A DNA stretch of 64,000 nucleotides from Mycobacteriaceae bacterium (GTDB taxonomy: Bacteria > Actinomycetota > Actinomycetes > Mycobacteriales > Mycobacteriaceae), in assembly GCA_019749805.1 (NCBI GenBank), contig JAIEPH010000011.1, positions 62,001 to 126,000 on the forward strand. The letters are read 5' to 3'. The translations under genes and the position numbers were made by a program. Below the pieces are notes generated by a model, which worked only from the letters and a program-made list of their open reading frames with translations, did not search any database and was not told where the DNA came from. Numbering within the stretch: the stretch's first letter is position 1; each line of letters opens with the position of its first letter. This document shows positions 10,701 to 19,230 of this stretch, piece by piece.

Positions 10701-13700
10701 TTTCGGATTCACCGGCACGAACGCGCATGTGCTGATCGAGGAGGCGCCGCCACTGGCGGCTGTGGCCGACGAAGATTCGACGGGCGCGGAAACCGACGTC
10801 GCGGCTTGCGAGCCCGCGGAGTCCGACGCCCGCGGGCGATCCGTCAACGTGCTGGCGCTGTCCGCGCGGTCACCGGAAGCATTATCGGCGCTGGCACGGC
10901 GGTATGACGCCTGGCTGAGCGCGCATCCGACGGTCGACTTGGCCGACGTATGCCTCACCGCCGGAACGGGCCGTTCGCATTTCGAGCATCGAGCCGCGCT
11001 GGTCGTCGATTCGGTCGAGAGTGCCCGCGAAGGTTTGGCCGAGTTGGCCGAGAACCGGCTGCGACCGGGTGTGGTGCGTGGCGAGCACACCAACCGGCCC
11101 ACGACGGCGTGGTTCTTCACCGGGCAGGGCAGCCAGTATCCCGGGATGGCGCGCGAGTTGTTCGACACTGAACCGGTTTTCGCCGAAACCGTGACGAGGT
11201 GCGCCGATGCGGTTGTCGACATATTGCCGCATCCGTTGCCGGATGTGCTGTTCGCCAATGAACGCGCGACCGGAGAAAGACTGCGGCACACGTCCTTTGC
11301 GCAGCCCGCGCTCTTTGCGGTCGAGATGGGACTGGCTCGGCTCTGGCAGTCGTGGGGCATCGAGCCCGACGTGGTACTCGGGCACAGTGTGGGTCAGTAC
11401 GCGGCAGCTTGTGTGGCCGGTGTGTTCAGCCTGGAGGAAGGTGTACGGCTGATGGCCGAGCGTGGCCGGATGTTCGGCAGCCTGCCCGAAGGCGGGCGTA
11501 TGGCGGCGGTCTTCGCCGACGCCAAACACGTCGACGAGATAGCCGGTGAGTTCCCGCGGGTGTCGATTGCTGCCTACAACGGACCGAATACGGTGCTGTC
11601 CGGACCCGGCGCGGACCTGGAGCAGATAATCACCAGATTCGGCGATGAGGGAATCCGTTGCACCTGGCTGGAAACCAGCCATGCATTCCATTCGGAACTC
11701 CTGGGTCCGGTGCTCGATGAGTTCGAGTCCTATGCAGCGCAGCTACAGTTCGCCGCCCCGACGTTGCCGCTGGTCTGCAACCGCACCGGCGCCGTGCTCA
11801 CGGCCCAGACGCCGCTCGACGCGGCGTACTGGCGAAGACACTCACGTCAGCCGGTGCAATTCGCCGAAAGTGTCCGCACCGTGGCGGCGCTGGGATGTTC
11901 GGTGTTGATGGAGATCGGTCCGCAGCCGGTGCTGACCGGCGCTGCGGTGCAGGTCTGGCCGGAACACGTGGCCGCGCCGCGAGCGGTCGTCTCATTGCGT
12001 AAGGGCATCAGTGACCGGCGTCAGATCGCCGACGCGCTGGGGTCGGCTTATGTTGGCGGCCACCAAATCGATTTCGCCGCGCTGCATCGTCGGCACGGCC
12101 GCATACTCGAATTGCCCACCTACCCGTTCCAGCGCCGTCGCTTCTGGCCAAGGACGTCCGGGATCACGGTGGACGGTCCTGCGGCATCCGGATTGCTCGG
12201 CAGTGCAAAGGATCTCGCATCGGGTGACTCCGTCTATACCAGCAGGTTGTCCGTCAAATCGCAGCCCTGGCTTGCGGATCACGTCATCTACGGAACCGTT
12301 GTCGTTCCCGGGGCGACGTATGTGGCGATGGTCCTGACAGCCGTTGGGCCGCCGGCGCGGGTGAAGGATATCTTCTTCTACGAGCCGATCATCCTGCCCG
12401 ACAAGAGTTCTCGTGAAGTTCAGCTGACATTGCATCCGCTCGAAGACAGCGGCGACATGAAGTTCCACGTGCATAGTCGCGCGTATGGCGTTCGTGATGC
12501 CGAATGGTCGTTGAACGCTGACGGCACCGTCCTGCGTGGCGACTCCGCCGTCACCGCCGAGCCGGTGACCGAACTTGCCGAGCCGATCGACGAGGCAATC
12601 GAGCGGCTTGGCCGGATGCGTCCGCAAGAGTTGTTCGACACCTTCGCGGAAGCGGAGCTGGTGTGGGGGTCGACGTGGTCCGGCTCCCTGAAGTCGCTGT
12701 GGGTAGGTGAGGGGGAGGCGATCGGCGATCTCCTCGTCGGTGAAGAGCTGGCCGAACATCTCGGATCCGAGCCGATGCACCCGGTGCTGATGGATCTGTG
12801 CACCGGGGTCACGTTCCCGGCGTTCCCGTCGCAGCTTGCCCTCCAACGAGGTGTGGACGATCTGTACCTGCCGTTGCGGTACGGGCAGGTGACGCTGCGG
12901 GAGAAGATTCCTCGAAGGTTCTATTGCCGCGCGAAGTGGCATGCCAGCGGCGTCGACAACGAAACCCAGGTCTTCGACCTGGATTTCGTTGATCGAGATG
13001 GCCGCCTGCTGGGGGGAATTCGCGAGTTCACGGTCAAACGCGCACCCCGTGAGGCGCTGTTGCGCGGACTCGGCGGGGATGCCACCCGGCTGATCTACAC
13101 CCTCGGCTGGCACGAGGTCCCGCTGCCCCCAGCAGCCGAAGACGGTGCGGGTGCCAACAGCGCGTGGCTGATCGCCGGATTCGACGACCTGGCCGCCGCG
13201 GTGCCCGGCTGCATCCCGCTCGACCGCGGCCCGGACACCGAGCCGTTGGGCCAGGTGCTGGCGCAGGCTGCCGAACGCGGATTACCGTTCTCCGGCGTCA
13301 TCTGGCGCTGTGTCGGCCCGACCGCCGAGGAGTCCGGCGCCGATCTCCAGGCGCGGCTCGAAGCCGAGATCACCAACCTGCTCAGCGCCGTGCACACAGC
13401 GCAAGGAGTCTCAGGAAGCGACAGGGTGAAGCTGCCGGACGGACTGTGGATCGTCACCGAATGGGCGGTGGCCACCGAGTCGGGCGAACCGGTCGACCCG
13501 GGACAGGCGGCGTTGTGGGGCTTCGGACGCACCACGATCAACGAAGAGCCGGCGCTGGGGGTCAGACTCGTCGATCTCGATGGGTCACCGGAAGCCGTGC
13601 AGACGCTGGTCGGTTTGCTGGTCAACCCGGTCGACGAGCCGGAACTCGCTGTGCGCCAAGGTAAGCTGCTGGCCTCCCGATTGTTGCCGTGGTCGCGCAG

Positions 13701-15822
13701 CGGTCATCTCTCGGTGCCGCGCTCATCCGATTGCGTCCTCGCCCCCACCGAGCGGGGCGCGATCGACAACCTGCATCTGAACGAAGTAGACGTGCCAGCG
13801 CCGGACGAAGGCTACGTGCAGGTCCAAGTGGAGGCTGCCGGTCTCAACTTCCGCGACGTGCTCAACGTCCTCGGCCTGTACCCAGGCGATCCAGGGCCGA
13901 TCGGCGGCGACTTCGCGGGCGTCGTCACCCAGTTGGGCAGCGGCATCACCGGAATCGAGGTCGGCCAACGCGTCTACGGCTTCATGCAAGGCGCATTCTG
14001 CAGCCGGTTCAACGTTCCGGCCCAATTCATGGCGCCGCTGCCCGACGGGCTGGACTCGGTAGCGGCGGCGACCATTCCGGCTGCGGCGCTGACGGTTCGG
14101 CTGGCATTCGACTGGGCGCAGTTGCAACCGGGGGATCGCGTGCTCATTCACGCCGCCAGCGGCGGCGTCGGGCTGTACGCGATCCAGATGGCGCAGCAGC
14201 AGGGCGCCGTCGTTTTCGCGACCGCAAGCACCTTCAAGCGCGCGACACTGCGCCGAATGGGTGTGCAGTACGTATACGACTCTCGCACTACGGACTTCGC
14301 CGACCAGATTCTGGCGGACACCGGAGGCTCGGGCGTTGATGTGGTGCTCAACAGCCTGACGAATGAGGGCTTCGTCGAAGCGACCGTGAGGGCCACCGCG
14401 CAGAACGGCCGCTTCGCCGAAATCGCCAAGCGCGACATCTGGACTCCGGAGCAGATGGCCGCCGTGCGTCCCGATATCGCCTACGAGATCGTTGCGCTGG
14501 ACCTCACCGCTCTGCAGAATCCCGAGCACGTCAAGCAGTTGCTCACCGAGGTGTCGGAAGGCATGGCGAGTCGCGAGTGGAAACCGCTGCCTGCCGAGAT
14601 CTACCCGATCACCGAGGCGAGGGCAGCGTTCCGCCGCATGCAGCAGGCGCGGCACATCGGCAAGATCGTGTGCCAGATACCGAACCCACTTCAGCCGCGC
14701 GGCGATCGGAGCTATCTGATCACGGGTGGACTCGGTGCCATCGGTCTGCACACGGCGGCATATCTGGCCCAACTCGGAGCGGGTGACATCGTGCTGACGA
14801 GCCGGCGCACACCCGATGCTGATGCGCAGCGCGCCATCGAGGAGATCACCGAGCGTTACAAGTGCCGCATCCACACCTTCGGGGCAGACGTCGGCGACGA
14901 GTCCGAGGTCGCGAGGCTGCTGGAGCGAATACGCGCCGAATTGCCGCCGCTGGCGGGCGTTTTCCATCTCGCCGGCGTGCTCGACGACGCAATGCTGTCC
15001 CAGCAGAACCTGGAACGATTCCGAACAACGTTGGCGCCCAAGGCGTTCGGCGCATTTCACTTGGACCGTCTGACGAAGGACGATCAGCTCGACTTCTTCC
15101 TCGTGTCCTCATCGGTGTCGAGCTTGTTCGGTTCACCCGGCCAGGCCAACTATGCGACGGCCAATGCACTACTGGACGGGCTGGTCGCGCAGCGAAGGGC
15201 GCAGGGCTTGCCTGCCACTGGCATCAACTTCGGTCCGTGGGCCCAGGGCGGCATGGCTTCTTCGGAGGCCGCGGCCGCGAATATCAGTGCCCAGGGCCTG
15301 GTGCCGCTTCAGCCGACGGCCGCCCTCGGCGCACTCGCCGAAGTTGTCGCGAACGGCACCGGCCAGGTGGCCGTCATCCAGGCCAATTGGCAGCGGGCCG
15401 CGAAGGTGTTGGGCAGTTCGCGTCCACCGATTCTCGATCTCGTGCTGCCGAGTGCGGTCGGAGAGATGACCGGTGACAGCGAGTTGCTTCGGCAGCTTCA
15501 CGAAGTACCGGTGGCACAACGTGCCGGATTCGTGACCGAATTCCTCCAGCGCGAGGTGCAGAACTTCCTGCGACTGGCGCAACCACCCGCCGCTACCAGT
15601 CGGTTCTTGGACCTGGGTACGGACTCGCTGATGGCGATTGAACTGCGCAACAGGCTGCACAGCCAGTTCGGCGGCGCGTTCACGATCAATGCGACCGCGG
15701 TATTCGATTATCCGACCATCGGGGGACTCGCCGGGTATCTCGTGGATCAGCTCCCCGATTCTGAATCGTCGCCGGAGGAGGCGAAACCCGTCGCAGAGTC
15801 TGAACCGGCGGCCGACGACTGA
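4738..15822 (+). CDS. pks: Bimodular type I polyketide synthase, probable phleic-acid (TPP) synthase
   Basis: 3694 residues, two modules. Module 1: KS (about 12-435; C184, H319, H359), AT (about 540-860; S648 in GHSVGQY), KR (TGGLGSIG from T1203; AYGAAN active site), ACP (S1513 in GMDSL). Module 2: KS (about 1575-2000; C1749, H1884, H1924), AT (S2217), DH (H2515 in HVIYGTVVVP, D2686), ER (HAASGGVG from H3138), KR (TGGLGAIG from T3329; NYATAN), ACP (S3630 in GTDSL). Both ATs carry HAFH, the malonyl-CoA signature, fitting unbranched chains. No loading domain or thioesterase is present; the protein ends about 65 residues after the last phosphopantetheine serine with an acidic tail. The M. smegmatis TPP Pks has about this length and locus. 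The product is inferred to be phleic acid, whose double bonds recur every four carbons. Confidence 0.9.
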   Translation: MGSADYSIAAASRLAIIGYAARLPGAQDADAFWEVLREGRDAVSEVPKDRWDVDEFFDADPSAPGKVVTRRAGFVDDVTGFDAPFFGISTREVRLMDPQHRVLLETAWHAVEHSGTAPTALAGTNTGVFLGMSTHDYLGMASDELDYPEIEAYMAIGTSNAAAAGRISYRLGLQGPAVAVDTACSSSLVAIHQACQALRLGECDLALAGGVNVLLTPATMITFSNAHMLAPDGRCKTFDAAADGYVRGEGCGVIVIKRLEDALRDGDRIRAVIRGSAINQDGASGGLTVPNGVAQQRVIAEALRRADLEPSDVGYLEAHGTGTSLGDPIEIQAAGAALGSGRAPDSPLLIGSVKTNIGHLEAAAGVAGVIKVILSLEHEKLPKHLHFQNPSPHIPWDRLAVDVVKEVVPWKRNSQPRIAGVSSFGFAGTNAHVILEEAPAAPVVEQPAPGRVEQRYSLLPLSARTAEALVQIAGEYRDWWTAHPEAGLADVCFTAGVGRAHLEHRAALVVDSRDAAIELLDTLADDRPAPGLIRGECHEVPKTAWLFTGQGSQYSGMSKELFDTEPVFADTLERCAAAVADVLEKPLLEVIFGLDSPDADERLREEHDSEETLRRTSNAQPALFAVEMGLAALWQSWGFEPDVVMGHSVGQYSAACVAGVFGLEDGALLMAERGRLFASLPAGGRMVAVFTSPDRVESRTNEYPSLSVAAYNGTNTVLSGPAEDLDKAVAGLAAEGVRCEWLETSHAFHSALLDPILDDFESYAQRFEFNTPQRILIDNRTGVALGRSIKLDGAYWRRHARQPVQFTKSIRTLAEMNCKALVEIGPRPVLTAAAIAAWPDPATTPRAIASVRRNTADHRQITEALAEQYVLGHLPEFTALAQPHAQKLDLPTYPFEHRQYWFSDDRERADSRPPPATSTHAVNLLEEGRIEELANLIDGAGGDPRTVDVLTKLATQHNRQRATQSIAEDRYEICWERLTTAPFGAATGEDIEWILIGDDTGTAAPLVNVLTARGHRHQVVELPASDAEEAQLSDTLRAAAAGGSALRIVHVAALGDDPDARTLPMKQSLLRMQHQILGGTRRLLRAAVAADLRVPIWLVTRGAQRVTGADTVAPDQSCLWGFGRAASLELPQVWGGLADLADASAEEWSLLIDRMTGQRDTESREDQVAVRDQAVYAPRLVRRTERPSGAPLTLRSDAAYLVTGGLGSIGLEIAGYLATHGAEHLVLTSRHAPSEAAQQRIDALREGHGCDVRVVNADVADAHDVARLLATVAAELPPLAGIVHAAGEIGTAPLSNQDDTEIDRVFAGKVWGAWHLAEAAAGLALDFFVSTSSIASVWGGYGQTAYGAANSFLDGLSWQLRDKGVTGISISFGPWSAGMADAESRARLDQRGVKTLSPSEALVGLADVVSASSAHGVVARIDWSRFLPLYQQAGRRAFLSELEREVPTSPTAATSQVTPSGKTQLVDRLANAPVQQRKKLLTDYLRDAVAEVTRLNSAEIRDDAGFFDLGMDSLMAVELRRRIEHGVGREIPVTLVMDYPRLSDAADYVLGEVLGLSSQESATSAPELASMARTRTDEPIAIVAVSCRFPSAPDPEAFWDVLSGGVDAIREVPEDRYDVDEFYDPDPETAGKMYTRYGGFLDGIDGFDPEFFGISPREAVWIEPQQRLTLETVWEGLERAGYAPATLRGSRTGVFVGVAANEYAYLLSSEPVEKIEPYFITGNALNAISGRVAFVLGLEGPAVAVDTACSSALVAVHQACQALHSGDCDLALAGGVNVLLSPVTVIAASRARMLSPVGRCKTFDASADGYVRSEGCGMLVLKRLSDAVHDGDRVCAVISGSAVNQDGASSGLTVPNGGAQQRLIGMVLARAGLEGGEVDYLEAHGTGTPLGDPIEVQAAAAAYGAARDPDRPLLMGSVKSNIGHLESASGAAGLIKVVLSLQHEVLPPSLHFKNPSPHIPWDSLPVRVVDKAIPWQADGRPRRAGVSSFGFTGTNAHVLIEEAPPLAAVADEDSTGAETDVAACEPAESDARGRSVNVLALSARSPEALSALARRYDAWLSAHPTVDLADVCLTAGTGRSHFEHRAALVVDSVESAREGLAELAENRLRPGVVRGEHTNRPTTAWFFTGQGSQYPGMARELFDTEPVFAETVTRCADAVVDILPHPLPDVLFANERATGERLRHTSFAQPALFAVEMGLARLWQSWGIEPDVVLGHSVGQYAAACVAGVFSLEEGVRLMAERGRMFGSLPEGGRMAAVFADAKHVDEIAGEFPRVSIAAYNGPNTVLSGPGADLEQIITRFGDEGIRCTWLETSHAFHSELLGPVLDEFESYAAQLQFAAPTLPLVCNRTGAVLTAQTPLDAAYWRRHSRQPVQFAESVRTVAALGCSVLMEIGPQPVLTGAAVQVWPEHVAAPRAVVSLRKGISDRRQIADALGSAYVGGHQIDFAALHRRHGRILELPTYPFQRRRFWPRTSGITVDGPAASGLLGSAKDLASGDSVYTSRLSVKSQPWLADHVIYGTVVVPGATYVAMVLTAVGPPARVKDIFFYEPIILPDKSSREVQLTLHPLEDSGDMKFHVHSRAYGVRDAEWSLNADGTVLRGDSAVTAEPVTELAEPIDEAIERLGRMRPQELFDTFAEAELVWGSTWSGSLKSLWVGEGEAIGDLLVGEELAEHLGSEPMHPVLMDLCTGVTFPAFPSQLALQRGVDDLYLPLRYGQVTLREKIPRRFYCRAKWHASGVDNETQVFDLDFVDRDGRLLGGIREFTVKRAPREALLRGLGGDATRLIYTLGWHEVPLPPAAEDGAGANSAWLIAGFDDLAAAVPGCIPLDRGPDTEPLGQVLAQAAERGLPFSGVIWRCVGPTAEESGADLQARLEAEITNLLSAVHTAQGVSGSDRVKLPDGLWIVTEWAVATESGEPVDPGQAALWGFGRTTINEEPALGVRLVDLDGSPEAVQTLVGLLVNPVDEPELAVRQGKLLASRLLPWSRSGHLSVPRSSDCVLAPTERGAIDNLHLNEVDVPAPDEGYVQVQVEAAGLNFRDVLNVLGLYPGDPGPIGGDFAGVVTQLGSGITGIEVGQRVYGFMQGAFCSRFNVPAQFMAPLPDGLDSVAAATIPAAALTVRLAFDWAQLQPGDRVLIHAASGGVGLYAIQMAQQQGAVVFATASTFKRATLRRMGVQYVYDSRTTDFADQILADTGGSGVDVVLNSLTNEGFVEATVRATAQNGRFAEIAKRDIWTPEQMAAVRPDIAYEIVALDLTALQNPEHVKQLLTEVSEGMASREWKPLPAEIYPITEARAAFRRMQQARHIGKIVCQIPNPLQPRGDRSYLITGGLGAIGLHTAAYLAQLGAGDIVLTSRRTPDADAQRAIEEITERYKCRIHTFGADVGDESEVARLLERIRAELPPLAGVFHLAGVLDDAMLSQQNLERFRTTLAPKAFGAFHLDRLTKDDQLDFFLVSSSVSSLFGSPGQANYATANALLDGLVAQRRAQGLPATGINFGPWAQGGMASSEAAAANISAQGLVPLQPTAALGALAEVVANGTGQVAVIQANWQRAAKVLGSSRPPILDLVLPSAVGEMTGDSELLRQLHEVPVAQRAGFVTEFLQREVQNFLRLAQPPAATSRFLDLGTDSLMAIELRNRLHSQFGGAFTINATAVFDYPTIGGLAGYLVDQLPDSESSPEEAKPVAESEPAADD

Positions 15823-16908
15823 CTAATCAGCGGCCCAGCGCTGCGCCTCGACCTCGGCGGGACGGCCGGTCTGCATCGGCACGTCCAGACCGTCGTAGAT
15901 CCCTGGCTTCTGGGTCGACAGCCAGTCCAGCGCGCCGAGCAGGCGGTTGGCCGCGGTGGTGTTGCCGCCGTCGGCACGCGTGCCACCCGGCACGTCGGCG
16001 CGGCTGGTGATGGTCAGCTCGGGGTCGCCGTGCACGATCACCCGGTGGTCGCCCACGCCTTCGTCGGGATACGGCCAGTCAGGGGCGCAGGACTCGTGGA
16101 TGCGGGTGATGTGGTCGATGACGATCCGCTCGCGACCGCCGGACTTTCCGATCACCTTGAGCCAGAACGCGCCCTGAGTGCCCTTTTCGAACCGGCCCAT
16201 CACGGTGTCGACGGGCCCCTCCAACGGTCGCCGCTCGATCTCTTCGGTGATTTCGTCGAGTTCCAGGCCGAGCCCGCGCGCGATGAGCCGGAGGTTACCT
16301 CCCCACACCATGGTCGGGATGGACGGCAGCAGCATCATCGGCACCTCATCCATGGGGCCCCCAAAACCACAAAGCACCTTCACGGCGTGCGGCTGGTTGT
16401 AGGTGGAGTAGTCGAAGATCTCTTGACAGTGAATCGACTGGATCCGCGTGCACAGCCCCGCCGCGAGGACCGCCAGCGCGTCATTGCCCCAGCCGGGATC
16501 CACACCACTGACGAGCAGGGTCGCCCCACCCTCCTCGGCGGCCTTGTTCAGGCGGTCGACCCACTCCTGCGGCGCCGAGCGCGGGTCGTAGAGCGAGTAG
16601 AGCGACGGAGTGACGACGTGCGAACCTGCGCGCAGGCATCGCTCGATGTCGGCGATCGCTTCGTCGGGGCGGATGTCCCCGGACGCCATGTACGCCACCG
16701 CGTCGCAGTCCGCCAGGACCGTGTCGACATCGGTGGAGGCCGTGACGCCCGTCGGCTGATCCAAGTTGGCGAAGGTGGCTGCATCCTTGCCCGCCTTGTC
16801 CGGCGAAGACGTGATGACACCTGTCAGTTTCAACCCGGGGAACGCCACCGCGCTCCGGATCGACGTGGCCCCCATATTGCCTGTTCCCCATACCGCGACT
16901 CGAAGCAC
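15823..16908 (-). CDS. Dihydrodipicolinate reductase-like NAD(P)-dependent oxidoreductase
   Basis: A 361-residue protein with an N-terminal Rossmann fold (GTGNMG at residues 8-13) and a DapB-like C-terminal domain. It is longer than true DapB (about 245 residues) and resembles the mycobacterial DapB-like/diaminopentanoate dehydrogenase-type proteins whose substrate is not established. Its stop (TAG, complement of 15823-15825) directly abuts the pks stop TGA (15820-15822), so the two convergent genes have no spacer. In M. smegmatis a gene of this type also sits between the TPP pks and fadE5, which supports the synteny. Involvement in lysine synthesis is unlikely from size and context. Confidence 0.8.
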   Translation of the reverse strand: MLRVAVWGTGNMGATSIRSAVAFPGLKLTGVITSSPDKAGKDAATFANLDQPTGVTASTDVDTVLADCDAVAYMASGDIRPDEAIADIERCLRAGSHVVTPSLYSLYDPRSAPQEWVDRLNKAAEEGGATLLVSGVDPGWGNDALAVLAAGLCTRIQSIHCQEIFDYSTYNQPHAVKVLCGFGGPMDEVPMMLLPSIPTMVWGGNLRLIARGLGLELDEITEEIERRPLEGPVDTVMGRFEKGTQGAFWLKVIGKSGGRERIVIDHITRIHESCAPDWPYPDEGVGDHRVIVHGDPELTITSRADVPGGTRADGGNTTAANRLLGALDWLSTQKPGIYDGLDVPMQTGRPAEVEAQRWAAD

Positions 16909-17146
16909 GCGTCCACCCTATCGGGCGGCCCCGTGACGAGATTCACAGTGACCTAAACCGCCGTAAAAACCGGTCGCGAGCTGCCCGTATGGGGTCCCGA
17001 CCAACCACCGGGTTGCTTAGGTCGCGGAAATTGCTTCGGCGTGCTTTGTGTTGAAGTTACCGAGCGGTATAGTTCGGACCAGTTACTGGTGGGTAACTTA
17101 GCCAAAAGTACCCAACCACAGGCGACACTCTCGACGAGGAGGAACA
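16909..17146. promoter_or_regulatory. fadE5 promoter region with two TTAC-type palindromes
   Basis: A 238-bp space between divergent genes. Two dyads with 14-bp spacing of TTAC half-sites occur: TTACCGAGCGGTAT (17057-17070) and TTACTGGTGGGTAA (17083-17096, inside the perfect GTTAC/GTAAC dyad 17082-17097). Their centres are 26 bp apart. The second matches 10 of 14 positions of the TTACTC-type operator at fadA2/fabG4 (22858-22873). A GAGGAGGA ribosome site (17136-17143) precedes the GTG at 17147. Binding by a TetR-family repressor is an inference. Confidence 0.45.
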
Positions 17147-18982
17147 GTGAGCCACTACAAGAGCAACGTACGCGACCAGGAATTCAATCTGTTCGAGGTC
17201 TTCGGACTCGACAGGGTTCTCGGTGACGGCGAATACACCGACATGGACGCCGATACGGCGCGCGAGATGCTCGGCGAGATGGCGAAGCTGGCCGCAGGTC
17301 CCATCGCGGAATCCTTCGCCGACGCCGACCGCAACCCGCCGGTGTTCGACCCCAAGACGCACACGGTGACGCTGCCGGAGTCCTTCAAGAAGTCGATGCG
17401 CGTGCTGTTCGACGGCGGCTGGGACAAGGCCGGCATTTTAGAGGAGCTCGGCGGCATGCCGATGCCCCGCGCGCTGCAGTGGGCCCTGATCGAGCACATT
17501 CTCGGCGCCAACCCCGCCGCCTATATGTACGCGATGGGCTCGGGCATGGCCGAGATCTTCTACAAGAACGGCACCGACGAGCAGAAGAAGTGGGCCGTAC
17601 TGGCCGCCGAACGCAATTGGGGCGCCACCATGGTGCTGACCGAGCCCGATGCGGGCTCCGACGTCGGCGCCGGCCGCACCAAGGCCGTGCAGCAGGCCGA
17701 CGGCACCTGGCACATCGACGGCGTCAAGCGCTTCATCACCTCTGCCGACTCCGACGACCTGTTCGAGAACATCATGCACCTGGTGCTGGCCCGCCCCGAG
17801 GGCGCCGGCCCGGGCACCAAGGGTCTGTCGCTGTTCTTCGTGCCGAAGTTCCACTTCGATCCCGAGACCGGTGAGCCCGGTGAGCGCAACGGCGTCTACG
17901 TCACCAACGTCGAGCACAAGATGGGCCTGAAGGTCTCGGCCACCTGTGAGCTGTCGCTGGGTCAGCACGACAAGCCCGCCGTCGGCTGGCTCGTCGGCGA
18001 GGTGCACGACGGCATCGCGCAGATGTTCGACGTCATCGAGCAGGCTCGAATGATGGTGGGCACCAAGGCCATTGCGACGCTGTCGACCGGCTACCTCAAC
18101 GCCCTCGAATACGCCAAGGAGCGCGTGCAGGGCGCCGACATGACGCAGATGACCGACAAGACGGCACCGCGCGTCACCATCACGCACCACCCCGATGTAC
18201 GTCGTTCGCTGATGACCCAGAAGGCATACGCCGAGGGCCTGCGTGCGCTGTACCTGTTCACGGCGACCTATCAGGACGCCGCGGTGGCCAAGGCCGTGCA
18301 TGACGTCGACGCCGATCTGGCGGTCAAGGTCAACGACCTGATGCTGCCGATCGTCAAGGGTGTCGGCTCCGAGCAGGCTTACGCGAAGCTGACCGAGAGC
18401 CTGCAGACCTTCGGCGGTTCGGGCTTCCTGCAGGACTACCCGATCGAGCAGTACATCCGCGATGCCAAGATCGACTCGCTGTACGAAGGCACCACCGCCA
18501 TCCAGGCGCAGGACTTCTTCTTCCGCAAGATCGTCCGCGACAAGGGTGTGGCGCTGGCCCACGTGGCCGGACAGATCGAGCAGTTCGTCAAGAACGAGTC
18601 CGGCAACGGGCGGCTGAAGGCCGAGCGCGCTCTTTTGGCCACCGCGCTGGAGGACGTGCAGGCCATGGCTGCCACGCTCACCGGTTATCTGATGGCAGCG
18701 CAGGAGAACCCGGCCGAGCTGTACAAGGTCGGTCTCGGTTCGGTGCGCTTCCTGATGAGTGTCGGCGATCTGGTGATCGGCTGGCTGCTTGCCAAGCAGG
18801 CCGCGGTGGCCATCGAGGCGCTGGACAACGGCGCAGCAGATGCCGATCGCGCGTTCTATGAGGGCAAGGTCGGTGTGGCCTCGTTCTTCGCGAAGAACTT
18901 CCTGCCGCTGCTGACCAGCACCCGCCAGGTCATCGAGCACCTCGACAACGACCTGATGGAACTCGACGAAGCGGCGTTCTAG
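17147..18982 (+). CDS. fadE5: Acyl-CoA dehydrogenase FadE5
   Basis: A 611-residue acyl-CoA dehydrogenase, the same length as M. tuberculosis FadE5. It catalyses FAD-dependent alpha,beta-dehydrogenation of acyl-CoA in beta-oxidation. The family has an N-terminal helical domain, a middle beta domain ([11 protein letters not shown] flavin-site region), a helical C-terminal domain and an extra C-terminal extension. The catalytic base is E447 in YEGTT (codon 18485-18487), the position reported for FadE5. The GTG start is set by GAGGAGGA just upstream and by the conserved N terminus [17 protein letters not shown]. Two strong hairpins follow the stop. fadA2, fabG4 and htdX nearby match the Rv0241c-Rv0244c cluster. 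Confidence 0.93.
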   Translation: MSHYKSNVRDQEFNLFEVFGLDRVLGDGEYTDMDADTAREMLGEMAKLAAGPIAESFADADRNPPVFDPKTHTVTLPESFKKSMRVLFDGGWDKAGILEELGGMPMPRALQWALIEHILGANPAAYMYAMGSGMAEIFYKNGTDEQKKWAVLAAERNWGATMVLTEPDAGSDVGAGRTKAVQQADGTWHIDGVKRFITSADSDDLFENIMHLVLARPEGAGPGTKGLSLFFVPKFHFDPETGEPGERNGVYVTNVEHKMGLKVSATCELSLGQHDKPAVGWLVGEVHDGIAQMFDVIEQARMMVGTKAIATLSTGYLNALEYAKERVQGADMTQMTDKTAPRVTITHHPDVRRSLMTQKAYAEGLRALYLFTATYQDAAVAKAVHDVDADLAVKVNDLMLPIVKGVGSEQAYAKLTESLQTFGGSGFLQDYPIEQYIRDAKIDSLYEGTTAIQAQDFFFRKIVRDKGVALAHVAGQIEQFVKNESGNGRLKAERALLATALEDVQAMAATLTGYLMAAQENPAELYKVGLGSVRFLMSVGDLVIGWLLAKQAAVAIEALDNGAADADRAFYEGKVGVASFFAKNFLPLLTSTRQVIEHLDNDLMELDEAAF

Positions 18983-19003
18983 CCCTCTCGCCGCTTCAGA
19001 CCA

Positions 19004-19034
19004 AAAGGCCCCCGGACTCTTCCCGGGGGCCTTT
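19004..19034 (+). terminator. Intrinsic terminator of fadE5
   Basis: A perfect 12-bp stem (AAAGGCCCCCGG pairing with CCGGGGGCCTTT, arms 19004-19015 and 19023-19034) with a 7-base loop, 22 bp after the fadE5 stop. The T run is short, as is common in mycobacteria. It could act in both directions. Confidence 0.8.
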
Positions 19035-19061
19035 GCATATCGCATCAGAGGAAAGGCGGGC

Positions 19062-19213
19062 ATAAAGACGCCCCCGGACCCTGCCCGGGGGCGTCTTGCG
19101 GTTCATGTCATAGGGGCGGGTTCGGGAGGACTGTGGGTGCGTCACATTGGTCTCGCGCGTCCGGCTTTCAACCCTTACCGGCACTTCGGATTAGTCACTC
19201 CCGAACCCGTCGT
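19062..19213 (-). ncRNA. Candidate small RNA, F6-like, between fadE5 and fadA2
   Basis: No protein is evident between the fadE5 terminator and the LLM gene, but the minus strand has the layout of an sRNA gene. There is a -10 box TACGAT (complement of 19221-19226) and a predicted 5' end near 19213. A long-range 12-bp perfect stem pairs CGGGTTCGGGAG with CTCCCGAACCCG (arms 19117-19128 and 19198-19209). An intrinsic terminator hairpin follows at 19065-19097. M. tuberculosis has sRNA F6 in the fadA2-fadE5 intergenic region on the fadA2 strand; fadA2 is also minus here. Identity with F6 is inferred from position and structure. The SigF promoter known for F6 was not found, so the promoter may differ. 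Confidence 0.5.
19065..19097 (-). terminator. Intrinsic terminator of the candidate sRNA
   Basis: A perfect 13-bp stem (AAGACGCCCCCGG pairing with CCGGGGGCGTCTT, arms 19065-19077 and 19085-19097), 7-base loop, followed on the minus strand by TTAT. It shares its core with the fadE5 terminator 30 bp away, and the pair are arranged for convergent transcripts. Confidence 0.75.
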
Positions 19214-19230
19214 GCGATCGATCGTACGCT

